A stretch of DNA of 64,000 nt from positions 1-64,000 of the forward strand of contig LVBN01000048.1 of NCBI GenBank assembly GCA_001603165.1. Direction: 5' to 3'. Positions within the stretch are counted from its first letter, which is position 1. The number at the start of each line of letters is the position of its first letter. This stretch comes from Spirochaetales bacterium Spiro_12 (lineage in GTDB: Bacteria; Spirochaetota; Spirochaetia; Treponematales; Rectinemataceae). The notes under the pieces were generated by a model that saw only the letters and a list, made by a program, of their open reading frames with translations, was not told the DNA's origin and did no database searches. A program made the position numbers and the translations under genes. This document shows positions 9,250 to 16,758 of the stretch, one piece after another.

Positions 9250-10023
9250 TCAATAATAGCCGATTATTCCCTTCCTTATCGCTGTTTTCTTGCATAAGGA
9301 AAATACGAATAAACCGAAAAGCAATATGGCCAATGAGCTGACCGTTCCCATAATAAACTCTCTTGTTCTTATCAATTGCATTATCGAGTACATGTTCGCA
9401 TCGATGCTGTAAATCAGATCCATCCCATACGAAAAAGGAAATATTATTTTCAGATAGAACTTTTCTTTCGGTATTACCGCTATTAGGGAAAACGTAATGG
9501 ATATTATGGAGACAATGGAATCTATTTTCTGTATTAGCAAACTAATACCCCCCAGTATCAGAGCCCATCCCCAAATACTCAGCATCGATACAAGTACGAC
9601 TACCACATAAAGCTTGTTGAAAACTACATACTTATCAATACTGAGCATTATCGCAAAAAGAATTATTACCAGCTCCAGGGATATTATAATAAACTTATTA
9701 ATAATCTTGGCAAATACAATCCAAGAGAAGCCTATCGGCTGTACGAACAGGAAGGAAATCGTACCGATTTTGGTCTCCTCGGAAATAAAATCGCTGATCT
9801 CTTGAAGATTCGCCATCACCATGAACCATAAAATGTATCCCTTTATGAGATTCACTTGACCGTCCCCCTCAAATAAGGACGGGCCAAAAATATTTATCCC
9901 CAAAAACAGCAGCAAAAAAATCACCCACCATCCAATTATTCCGAATACCGTATTGATCGGATACCGTATCTTGTTTAATAATTCCTTATATAAAGAAAAA
10001 ATAAAAAATCGAACGTACCTCAT
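9250..10023 (-). CDS. ABC-2 type exporter permease
   Basis: Integral membrane protein of 257 aa with about six hydrophobic segments (roughly residues 22-46, 63-80, 103-128, 135-160, 165-185 and 228-250). It has the soluble loop between the second and third segments (SEETKIGTISFLFVQPIGFSW) seen in ABC-2 permeases of the drug, peptide or polysaccharide export type. It starts one base after the ATPase stop, so the two form an exporter. Codon use is strongly AT-biased compared with genes on either side, a sign of horizontal acquisition. The substrate is unknown. Confidence 0.82.
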   Translation of the reverse strand: MRYVRFFIFSLYKELLNKIRYPINTVFGIIGWWVIFLLLFLGINIFGPSLFEGDGQVNLIKGYILWFMVMANLQEISDFISEETKIGTISFLFVQPIGFSWIVFAKIINKFIIISLELVIILFAIMLSIDKYVVFNKLYVVVVLVSMLSIWGWALILGGISLLIQKIDSIVSIISITFSLIAVIPKEKFYLKIIFPFSYGMDLIYSIDANMYSIMQLIRTREFIMGTVSSLAILLFGLFVFSLCKKTAIRKGIIGYY

Positions 10024-11031
10024 TTACGACTCCAATTCCCTGCTCAACAGTCGGGACACTATATGCTGGAAATCAGGCGTTTCCCTTTCAAATTTTTCAA
10101 TATCAATATCGTTCGCCAGAAAATAGGACATTAACTCGATAGCATTTTCCCTGCTGCTTTTATCATATATATTTATGATAAACTGCCACATATTCTCGTT
10201 TGTCCCGTCAATCACAATACTGCCATATTTGCTTTTGATATCATCTATTATTCGTTGCAAAGTCGTATTATGCTTATTTTCGACGCACATCCGATAGGCG
10301 GTGGACGTAAACAGCTGCCTTAAAGACTTCACGTCGGTATCGACTAACATCCCCCCATTTTTTATCAATACAACGCGATCCACAATGCTTTCTATCAAGG
10401 ACATGTCATGCGATGCCACAAGAATAGAGTTTTCTTGCAGTTTTATTTCCTGCAGTAATTTGACAATTTCATGATTCGCAATGATGTCCAATCCCAAGGT
10501 CGGTTCATCCAGAATGATCAGCTTCGCTTTGCAAAGCAAGGCAATTGCGATATTCAGCTTCTGCTGCATACCCCTGGAGAGTTTTTCAACCAATGTGTGT
10601 TTATCATTGTGCAGTGAAACCCTCTTCAACATTTCATCTATCGACTTCTCATCCGGTTTTCCCATTTTGCGTAGTGACAAGAAATATCGTATGTTCTCCA
10701 TCACAGTTAAGCGCCAATACAAATTTCTGTTGCCCTCCAGCACAATGGCCACGTCGTTCAACGCATGTTTTTGCTGTTCGGGGATTTTGAAACTATTGAG
10801 GGTTATTTCGCCAGAGTCATATTTGACCAGGCCGGTTAAACATTTGATTATGGTGGTTTTGCCCGCACCGTTCGCGCCCAATAGGCCTACTATTTCTCCC
10901 TGTCTGACGCGAAAGGAAATATCCTTTAAGGCAAATGTCGTTTTTTTTGTCTTATAATACCTCTTGGATAAACCATCTATGCTTAAAACGATTTCTTCGC
11001 CGATATCCTCAGCCCTGTTTAATACATCCAT
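10024..11031 (-). CDS. ABC transporter ATP-binding protein
   Basis: Nucleotide-binding subunit of the exporter with the permease at 9250-10023. Walker A GLLGANGAGKTT, ABC signature LSRGMQQKL (a variant of LSGGQ), Walker B LIILDEPTLGLD and the H-loop SHDMS are all present, so it should hydrolyse ATP. After about residue 225 an extra domain of roughly 110 aa follows, as in many CcmA-type exporter ATPases. The ATG follows a GGGAGAGGG. A short reading frame of 82 codons ends inside its first codons. The base composition is as AT-rich as the permease. Confidence 0.88.
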   Translation of the reverse strand: MDVLNRAEDIGEEIVLSIDGLSKRYYKTKKTTFALKDISFRVRQGEIVGLLGANGAGKTTIIKCLTGLVKYDSGEITLNSFKIPEQQKHALNDVAIVLEGNRNLYWRLTVMENIRYFLSLRKMGKPDEKSIDEMLKRVSLHNDKHTLVEKLSRGMQQKLNIAIALLCKAKLIILDEPTLGLDIIANHEIVKLLQEIKLQENSILVASHDMSLIESIVDRVVLIKNGGMLVDTDVKSLRQLFTSTAYRMCVENKHNTTLQRIIDDIKSKYGSIVIDGTNENMWQFIINIYDKSSRENAIELMSYFLANDIDIEKFERETPDFQHIVSRLLSRELES

Positions 11032-11267
11032 CCCTCTCCCGCCTTTTGATAAACTATCCCCATGCCGTCATAATAGTAGCTTTGTATTTGTTCTTTTTTA
11101 AGGTTTTCCGTTTCAATACATGGAATTGAATCTATGCCGCCTCCTTCCATAAGTTTACCATGGTCTACTGTAATTCGATATTTTATGTTGAGTCCAGTGT
11201 TTATTGGAAATCCTGAAAAACCGAGAATCACAGCCGTCCTTTCCCTCTCGGCGGCCGAGCAGCACAA
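11019..11267 (-). CDS. Possible small protein ahead of the ABC exporter
   Basis: An 82-codon frame that overlaps the first 13 bases of the ATPase gene on the same strand. I do not recognise it. The first 20 or so codons are GC-rich and may not be coding; an internal ATG (at GKLMEGGG) would give a 43 aa product ending in YYYDGMGIVYQKAGEGWMY, rich in Tyr and Gly with one Cys. Neither start has a good ribosome site. It could be an exported peptide, the C-terminal remnant of a longer gene, or chance. The overlap with the exporter start and the coding-like AT bias of the second half are the only support. Confidence 0.3.
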   Translation of the reverse strand: MCCSAAERERTAVILGFSGFPINTGLNIKYRITVDHGKLMEGGGIDSIPCIETENLKKEQIQSYYYDGMGIVYQKAGEGWMY

Positions 11268-11356
11268 AGCTGACTTTAGGACGATGCGGCCAATTTTTCT
11301 TTACAAATTTTAAAATTACACATAAAATAAATAATTACTTATAACTGGAGGTAATA
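11032..11356. other. Intergenic stretch between exporter and lipoprotein
   Basis: Besides the doubtful 82-codon frame, this stretch holds a GC-rich patch (about 11245-11290) followed by an AT-rich promoter region for the rightward lipoprotein. No RNA gene or repeat is seen. The abrupt change in composition inside it suggests a junction between acquired pieces. Confidence 0.4.
11300..11328 (+). promoter_or_regulatory. Candidate promoter of the small lipoprotein
   Basis: TTTACA, 17 bases, TAAAAT: a good sigma-70-like pair about 28 bases before the ATG at 11357, which has GGAGGT in front of it. Confidence 0.5.
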
Positions 11357-11671
11357 ATGAAAAAGGCTGTCATATCTTTTTTCATGATTTCGCTCCTGCT
11401 TTTAGTAAGCTGCTCGCTTACGCTTGGAGGGCGGCTCGTCGGTACCTGGGCGATGGACTCGGATCCGACAACAACTATCACATTCAATAAAGATGGTACC
11501 TGCCTTACTTCTTCCGGTGATTCTGGAACATGGTCTTTGGATGAAAATAATATGTTGACGATAACTACGTCGGGCAGCAGCACAGTTCTTGTATTCCGCA
11601 TTTATATTATAGAGAACACTATGATATGGACCGCCGGAGGAGCCGGTATTACGCTTACCCGGGTAGAATAA
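11357..11671 (+). CDS. Small lipoprotein with lipocalin-like beta fold
   Basis: 104 aa protein with a Lys-rich N-terminus, a hydrophobic segment and a lipobox LLVSC near residues 15-19, so it is lipidated and exported. The mature part contains LVGTW, TTTITFNKDGTC and SGTWSLDENNMLTIT, the strand pattern seen in small lipocalin-like domains of bacterial lipoproteins that begin with a GTW motif. The start has a GGAGGT Shine-Dalgarno and a good promoter. It stands alone between the divergent exporter genes and the Fic gene. Function unknown. Confidence 0.72.
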   Translation: MKKAVISFFMISLLLLVSCSLTLGGRLVGTWAMDSDPTTTITFNKDGTCLTSSGDSGTWSLDENNMLTITTSGSSTVLVFRIYIIENTMIWTAGGAGITLTRVE

Positions 11672-11786
11672 TTCGATTTTCCTTACCCTTGGGTATCGAG
11701 CTTCGCTTCGGCATGTCCCAAAAGGGCCGCCGGCTCCGGAACTGTTGTCCCGCGGCTTTTATTTGCACGCGCTCTGACTATCCATC

Positions 11787-11799
11787 TGTCCCGTAATGC
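11787..11799. repeat. 13-bp direct repeat, left copy
   Basis: The sequence TGTCCCGTAATGC occurs here and again at 13136-13148, in the same orientation, bracketing the Fic gene. Such a pair could be a leftover of insertion or a recombination site. The length is short, so chance cannot be excluded. Confidence 0.45.
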
Positions 11800-11883
11800 C
11801 CACATGCTGCCCACATTTTCCTGTAAATCCACTGTGGGTGGCGCGTGTATAGGGCATCGCCACATCGTGGTGCAAAATTCGCC

Positions 11884-11934
11884 AAAATGGTACACAAAGG
11901 AACAATATATACCAATAATTGAAAAAATGGTACA
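11884..11934. promoter_or_regulatory. Direct repeats of AAAATGGTACA before the Fic gene
   Basis: Two identical 11-bp copies at 11884-11894 and 11924-11934, start-to-start 40 bases, close to four helical turns. Between them is an inverted partial copy (TATACCAAT). This arrangement is typical of an operator. The C-terminal winged-helix part of the Fic protein is a possible binder (inference). Confidence 0.4.
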
Positions 11935-11975
11935 TGTCATTGACAAGTGCGCCCAATAGGGAAATACTGGGACAT

Positions 11976-13058
11976 ATGGAATCTTTTGATCCTCAAAAAC
12001 CCTATGACGCTTTACCTTTGCTGCCCCCCGACAGCGCGAAAACCGATACTGTTGCGGTATTGCGACAAGAAAACAAAACCGTAAGCGCATTAGCGGAATT
12101 AAAGGGTTTGGCGAACATTATACCTAACCAATCGATACTCATAAACGCGATTGTTCTTCAGGAAGCTAAAGACAGTTCTGAAATAGAGAACATCATTACA
12201 ACAAAGGACGAATTGTACAAAGCGGTTTCCTCGACAACGGGAAAATATGATCCGGCAATAAAAGAAGTAATGTTCTACAGGGAAGCGTTGTACGAAGGAT
12301 TTAAGAGAATAAGAGAAAGAAATGTTTTATCCATGAACGATATCATCTCTTTACAGCAAATACTGGTACGAAATAACGCCGGTATAAGGAAGCTCCCCGG
12401 TACTGCATTAGCCAACGACAAGACGGGCGAGATTATTTATACGCCCCCCCAGAGCGAGGAGGCTATTAACGCATTGACGGCTAACTTGGTTGCATATTTT
12501 AACGATGATGAAGCCTCCCTGATCAAGATGGCGGTTTTGCATTACCAATTCGAATCTATACATCCTTTTTATGACGGAAACGGGAGAACTGGAAGAATAG
12601 TGAATATCCTGTACCTATTGCTAAAACAATACTTGGATATACCTATCCTTTACTTGAGTTCATATATAATAAAAAATAAAGCGTTATACTATAAACTCTT
12701 GATTGATGTGACGAAGGATGGGAAATGGGAAGATTGGATCATTTACATACTAAAAGGTGTCGAGGAAACTTCCAGGGAGACTATTGTCAAAATAAGGCAG
12801 ATAAAGGACCTGCTGGACAAAACGATCGAAAGAGTAAAAGAAAGAATTCCTAAAATTTATTCTAAAGAACTCGTAGAAACGCTATTTGTAAATCCGTATT
12901 GTAAAATCGAATTTATCACCTCTTCGGTTGGCGTAGAGCGAAAAGCAGCTTCAAGATACCTGCGCCAGTTGGTCGATATTGGGATACTCAAGGAATACAA
13001 AGTTGGGAAAGAAAATATTTTTATTAATACGGATTTGTTTGAAATCCTGAAAAAGTAA
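11976..13058 (+). CDS. Fic family protein (predicted AMP transferase) with own inhibitory helix
   Basis: Protein of about 360 aa. It has a Fic_N-type N-terminal region, then the core Fic motif HPFYDGNGRTGR near residue 195, which contains every residue needed for AMP transfer. The motif SSEIEN near residues 67-72 fits the (S/T)xxxE(G/N) inhibitory helix, placing it in class II Fic proteins, which keep themselves off by an N-terminal glutamate. The last 70 residues resemble a winged-helix DNA-binding domain (SSVGVERKAASRYLRQLVDIGIL). A frame extends back to 11919, but MESFDPQKPYDALP resembles known starts. The gene is AT-rich like the exporter and has no separate antitoxin gene. The target protein is unknown. 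Confidence 0.87.
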   Translation: MESFDPQKPYDALPLLPPDSAKTDTVAVLRQENKTVSALAELKGLANIIPNQSILINAIVLQEAKDSSEIENIITTKDELYKAVSSTTGKYDPAIKEVMFYREALYEGFKRIRERNVLSMNDIISLQQILVRNNAGIRKLPGTALANDKTGEIIYTPPQSEEAINALTANLVAYFNDDEASLIKMAVLHYQFESIHPFYDGNGRTGRIVNILYLLLKQYLDIPILYLSSYIIKNKALYYKLLIDVTKDGKWEDWIIYILKGVEETSRETIVKIRQIKDLLDKTIERVKERIPKIYSKELVETLFVNPYCKIEFITSSVGVERKAASRYLRQLVDIGILKEYKVGKENIFINTDLFEILKK

Positions 13059-13135
13059 GACCAATAACAACTTTTGACCGTCGGTATTTCTTTCTTGTTC
13101 ATGCGGGACTGTCAAGGCTAATGATTAATCGCCGG

Positions 13136-13148
13136 TGTCCCGTAATGC
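13136..13148. repeat. 13-bp direct repeat, right copy
   Basis: Second copy of TGTCCCGTAATGC, between the Fic gene and the terminator of the initiator tRNA gene; see the copy at 11787-11799. Confidence 0.45.
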
Positions 13149-13159
13149 TCCAGTGCAAC

Positions 13160-13183
13160 AAAAAAGGCTCCCGATTGGGAGCC
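13160..13183 (-). terminator. Terminator of the initiator tRNA gene
   Basis: On the minus strand GGCTCCC, a four-base loop and GGGAGCC are followed by six T. It lies about a dozen bases after the tRNA 3' end. Confidence 0.8.
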
Positions 13184-13194
13184 TGATTTTCTTT

Positions 13195-13267
13195 TAGCAG
13201 GGGCAGGACTCGAACCTGCGACCTCCGGGTTATGAGCCCGACGAGCTGCCAACTGCTCTACCCTGCG
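13195..13267 (-). tRNA. Initiator tRNA-fMet (anticodon CAT)
   Basis: 73 bases fold as a tRNA with anticodon CAT. Three initiator hallmarks are present: three consecutive G:C pairs at the base of the anticodon stem (GGG/CCC), an unpaired first position (C1 against T72), and A11:U24 in the D stem. The T arm is GCAGG-TTCGAGT-CCTGC. CCA is not encoded. Its neighbourhood borders the AT-rich segment. Confidence 0.93.
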
Positions 13268-13279
13268 TCGTGTTGGAGA

Positions 13280-13308
13280 AAGTTACATTAAACTGCAAAA
13301 AATGTCAA
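13280..13308 (-). promoter_or_regulatory. Promoter of the initiator tRNA
   Basis: On the minus strand TTGACA (perfect -35), 17 bases, TAACTT, placing the start of transcription just before the tRNA 5' end. Confidence 0.55.
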
Positions 13309-13407
13309 GGGACGGAAGGCGGTTGAGCCGGGCTTCTTGACGAAACCGGGCAATCCCGGGAGAGCGCTTTGCCCGGCTGCGCGGGAAGGCCTCGGCTCGG
13401 CGCATCC

Positions 13408-14148
13408 CTACAGCTTGAATAACCTATGCAGATTGGTGCTCGTGGCCACCCGGTGATGTATGTAAAGGAGGAAGACAGCTATGGGCAGGAGAGCCAGGGC
13501 TGTTACAACCGACCATCCGGGACGTATGGGATTTTCGAGAAATATGTCGATGAAGAGTTCGATGCCTATGCAGAGCAGGGCGCAGCCGGCGAGGACAAAG
13601 GCCAGGATGTTTAAGCCTTTGCGGCGGGTATTGCGGGCGAGCAGGCCGATGATCGCCGCGATGCCTTCCGCAAGGAGGCAGATCGGCAAGGCCAGGCGCC
13701 AAGCCCAGGCGCCCTTGCCGATAATAAAGCCGAGGCTCAGGAGAAAGATGGGGGGAGCGATCGCGATGAGCAGGGCTTGGAGCCGCGGCCTGCGGCCGAG
13801 AAGAAGAAAGGCCGTTGCCCAAAACCAAATGAACATAAAGGAAGCCAGGGGATAGAGGGACCAGGAAATCCCTTTGGCCACCAGCAAATTGATGAGAAAC
13901 ACCGTGGCCGAGGTGATCGCCAGAGCGACGGAGAGAATTTCCCAGGCCGCTTTTTGTCTTTCGGTTTTGCTGGGATTCTCCTCGTTATCGGCACCAAGCA
14001 AGCCACCTTCCTGATCGCCGCATTCGGGACGGAGGGTCGGTTTGTCGCCGGAGGCTGTGGCATTGGTAAAACGCGGATTTTCGCCGCCGCAGAGAGGGCA
14101 GCGTTTGGCCTGGCCTATCTCGACGCCGCAATCGGGGCAATAAGGCAT
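13408..14148 (-). CDS. Zinc-ribbon membrane protein
   Basis: 246 aa protein starting with a zinc ribbon (YCPDCGVEI then KRCPLCGG, four Cys in two CxxC pairs, residues 3-21), a polar linker to about 70, then about six closely spaced hydrophobic segments (roughly 75-230). The start has a GAGGAG. It follows the condensation-type acyltransferase gene with a gap of only three bases, so they are cotranscribed. Similar zinc-ribbon/acyltransferase pairs occur in spirochaetes and Firmicutes (I recall DUF6320), which suggests the two act together, perhaps on a membrane lipid. The function is not established. Confidence 0.72.
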   Translation of the reverse strand: MPYCPDCGVEIGQAKRCPLCGGENPRFTNATASGDKPTLRPECGDQEGGLLGADNEENPSKTERQKAAWEILSVALAITSATVFLINLLVAKGISWSLYPLASFMFIWFWATAFLLLGRRPRLQALLIAIAPPIFLLSLGFIIGKGAWAWRLALPICLLAEGIAAIIGLLARNTRRKGLNILAFVLAGCALLCIGIELFIDIFLENPIRPGWSVVTALALLPIAVFLLYIHHRVATSTNLHRLFKL

Positions 14149-14151
14149 GGT

Positions 14152-15492
14152 TCACTCCTCGTCCGCACGACAGTACACGCTGACTGTCATTCCAAGCTCG
14201 CGCAGACGTCTGAAATAAAGTTGTTCGAGCTGCCTCGAACGGAGCAGGCTTCCGAAGCTGATCACCAGCTTATCGTTCCAGGACAGCACGGAAGCGTTGG
14301 TGAGGGTCGTCGTGCTGGGGGCCGGGGAAAAGACAATCGATTTCACTAAAGGCGCGATGCCCGGGGGCAGGCGCAGGACTCCCAGGTTCGATATAAAGCC
14401 GCTGAGCATGGATTCGCCCAGGACGGAAAAAAGAATCCTCCCCGCGATGTCTTTGATAAAAAGCGGCATGGCACGCACGATTGGATTTCTGGTTCCTCCG
14501 GCGTTGCGGGCTATCTGCATGGCCAAAGATTTAGGATCGCCTTCGATTTTCATCCTATGGTGGGAGCGTTTTACCAGTTCATCGAAGCCCCTGGCCCCTA
14601 GGTCGAGATTTTCCTTCAAAAGGAAAAACAGCGAGAAATTGCGATTTGACTTGGAAGCGAAGAACTGCCGGAGGTTGACGGGAATCTCCACGGAAATAAA
14701 GCGTTCCCGCGGTTTTTCAGCCTGGGCGAACCAGAGGCTCTGGAGCGCGTCGAGGTAAACGGCTCCCAATAGCCCGGTGAGGGTTACGTTTCGCTTTTTC
14801 GCTTCGTTAAGGATTTCCGGGAGTTCGAGCGTACCCACGATGATCCTATACGAACCCTTGGGCAGGCGCTCCCCCCTGAGGTGCCAGGCCCGGGGATTGG
14901 CTTCGGGCGCGGGCAGGGAGCCGGGGAAATAGCGCTGATAGGCGTCTTCGTACTCTTCGGCAGGGACGGGACTTTCGACGGGGACGATATCGGCGTAGTC
15001 GCCCTGGCCGAGTTCCGCCCCGGCATCCACCCCGAGCAGCGCGTAATAACGGACCAGGAGGTTCTTCATGAAAGCCATCGCCCCAAAGCCGTCCGTGAGG
15101 GCGTGGGAAAACTCGCCAGCCAGCCTGTCGCCCTGAACCCTGATCCGGAACATCCTGGTGCCCCGCTTATTGATGTTCCAGTCCTGGCAGGGGCTGCCCT
15201 GGTCGGAATAGGCCCTGGGGCTGGTCTTGCACTGGTCAAGGTAATACCAAAAAAAGCCGCGCTTGAGGCTCACATTGAAATAAGGGAAGCGGTTGGCGCA
15301 GTCCCGGAGCGCCCGGTTCAGCGCGTCCAGGTCGATGTTGGCAGCCAGCCGGAACTCGAATCGGAAAAGACTTGTGTTTACCGAATTGGTCACCGCGGGC
15401 ATGATCACGCCGGCGTTGTCCAAGCCGTACCAGGCCCCCGATTCGTCCACACGCTTCGTATGGATAAACTGGTGGGCCTTGTTCTTGTTCAT
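14152..15492 (-). CDS. Condensation/alcohol acetyltransferase-like protein
   Basis: 446 aa protein of the CoA-dependent acyltransferase superfamily (chloramphenicol acetyltransferase, alcohol acetyltransferase and peptide-synthetase condensation domains). The active-site motif HxxxDG is visible as HALTDGFGA near residue 133, and SVEIPVNLRQFF fits the second-half DFGWG-like region in position but not in detail. The start is taken as ATG at 15492; a TTG two codons earlier is possible. It is preceded by the DUF554 gene (6 bases) and followed by the zinc-ribbon gene (3 bases). Donor and acceptor are unknown. Confidence 0.72.
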   Translation of the reverse strand: MNKNKAHQFIHTKRVDESGAWYGLDNAGVIMPAVTNSVNTSLFRFEFRLAANIDLDALNRALRDCANRFPYFNVSLKRGFFWYYLDQCKTSPRAYSDQGSPCQDWNINKRGTRMFRIRVQGDRLAGEFSHALTDGFGAMAFMKNLLVRYYALLGVDAGAELGQGDYADIVPVESPVPAEEYEDAYQRYFPGSLPAPEANPRAWHLRGERLPKGSYRIIVGTLELPEILNEAKKRNVTLTGLLGAVYLDALQSLWFAQAEKPRERFISVEIPVNLRQFFASKSNRNFSLFFLLKENLDLGARGFDELVKRSHHRMKIEGDPKSLAMQIARNAGGTRNPIVRAMPLFIKDIAGRILFSVLGESMLSGFISNLGVLRLPPGIAPLVKSIVFSPAPSTTTLTNASVLSWNDKLVISFGSLLRSRQLEQLYFRRLRELGMTVSVYCRADEE

Positions 15493-15498
15493 GCCCAA

Positions 15499-16197
15499 TT
15501 ATAAGAAGGGGGCGAAGGGGAGCGCAAGCACAAGGAGAACCATGACGAGCAGGGCGGGAATGAAGTCGGCGGTTTTGATCTTTTTTAAGTCCAATAGGCC
15601 CAGGCCTATCATGATCACCAGTGCTCCTCCTATGGCGGTCAGCTCGGAGAGCATTATTTCCGTTACAAAAGGCTTGATCCAAACCGAGAGGATTGTCAGG
15701 GCGCCCTGGTATAGGAGAACGCTCAGGGCGGAAAAAATCACTCCCTTGCCCAAGGCTCCGGCGAAAATCACAGACATGAAGCCGTCCAAAATGCTCTTGG
15801 TGAAAATGATCGAATAATCGCCTTCGGTGCCGGCCTTGAACGAGCCGACGATAGCCATGGCGCCGGAGCAGAAGAGCACCGAGGCATTGAGAAAGCCCAA
15901 GGCGAAGCTGCTTCCTTCGGCGCTTCGGTCGAAGCGGTTTTTCAGTCTCCCGCCGAATTTCATGATGGAGCCCTCGATATCGAGGGCGGTACCCGCCAGA
16001 CCGCCGAGGATGAGGGCGAGGGCGAAAGCCAGCAGATGTTTGGTGGAGAGGGCCATCTGTATGCCGATGACCAGGGAGGTGATGCCTGAAGCCGCGAAAA
16101 TGATTTTCTGATATTGTTCTTTTATTCCCTTTCGCAAAAACAAACCGACCAGGGAACCCACCACGACGGCCAGCGCGTTGATTATCGTTGCTATCAT
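15499..16197 (-). CDS. DUF554 family membrane protein
   Basis: 232 aa integral membrane protein with about seven hydrophobic segments, starting MIATIINALAVVVGSLVG and containing FCSGAMAIVGSFKAG, a highly recognisable DUF554 (YdfK/YqgA) signature. Transport activity has been suggested for the family but not proved. The ATG at 16197 has GGAAGGTG in front and matches family starts, so I prefer it over a longer frame from 16227. It is first in a three-gene operon with the acyltransferase and zinc-ribbon genes. Confidence 0.88.
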   Translation of the reverse strand: MIATIINALAVVVGSLVGLFLRKGIKEQYQKIIFAASGITSLVIGIQMALSTKHLLAFALALILGGLAGTALDIEGSIMKFGGRLKNRFDRSAEGSSFALGFLNASVLFCSGAMAIVGSFKAGTEGDYSIIFTKSILDGFMSVIFAGALGKGVIFSALSVLLYQGALTILSVWIKPFVTEIMLSELTAIGGALVIMIGLGLLDLKKIKTADFIPALLVMVLLVLALPFAPFL

Positions 16198-16286
16198 TGT
16201 ACACCTTCCGCCAAGACTCAAGCGCAAGCCCGCGGTTGACCCCGGCCGCGGAAGTATAGCATAATCATCATTCGTAAGGGGAGTCT

Positions 16287-16739
16287 ATGCGGCACGGATC
16301 GATAGATGGTTTGAGAAACAAGGCCCACTTTTCAGTCAAGTTCGGCGTGAAGATCATTCTGGCCCTTTCGCTGGCATTGATCTCCTGCGCCACCAGGCTG
16401 GAACCAGTGCCGGAAAACGCCAGTTCGGCGGAGATAATCCAACGGGCCCAGGAAAGGTCGGACGCCTACGATTGGAAGGGAGCCCAGTACTATTACAGAA
16501 CCCTCCAGGAACGCTTTCCCGACGATTTGAACCTGCAGGTCACGGCGATGTACGAACTGGCCTTTATCGAATACAAGCAGGGACATTACGAAGCGGCCAG
16601 GGCCGGTCTTCAAGAAGTGCTCGCCCTCTATAAAAAGCCCGAAGGAGCCTCGCTCCCGCAAACCTGGAAGATACTGGCCGAAAAGGTGATGGCGAAGCTC
16701 CCCAGCCCCGGTACCACCGCGACGAGTCCGGCCCCGTAG
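16287..16739 (+). CDS. Lipoprotein with tetratricopeptide-type helices
   Basis: 150 aa. A basic N-terminus, a hydrophobic stretch and the lipobox ALISC (Cys about 36) mark it as a lipoprotein. The mature part has two helix-pair units (RAQERSDAYDWKGAQYYYRTL and AFIEYKQGHYEAARAGLQEVL) with the alternating pattern of TPR repeats, then a Pro/Thr-rich tail. AAGGGGAG lies before the ATG. It stands alone and convergent with the ABC-F gene. It probably scaffolds periplasmic protein contacts; the partner is unknown. Confidence 0.75.
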   Translation: MRHGSIDGLRNKAHFSVKFGVKIILALSLALISCATRLEPVPENASSAEIIQRAQERSDAYDWKGAQYYYRTLQERFPDDLNLQVTAMYELAFIEYKQGHYEAARAGLQEVLALYKKPEGASLPQTWKILAEKVMAKLPSPGTTATSPAP

Positions 16740-16758
16740 TAAGAACAGCAGGAGCCTC

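Larger units (their letters stand above)
11672..11975. other. Intergenic stretch before the Fic gene
   Basis: No convincing gene. It contains a weak hairpin followed by TTTTA at about 11723-11762 that could end lipoprotein transcription. It also contains one copy of a 13-bp direct repeat (11787-11799) whose second copy lies beyond the Fic gene, and two copies of AAAATGGTACA close to the Fic start. Confidence 0.5.

Noticed and set aside
11683-12090. 135-codon minus-strand frame upstream of the Fic gene
   Set aside because: It overlaps the start of the Fic gene, has biased composition and no recognisable domain or ribosome site.
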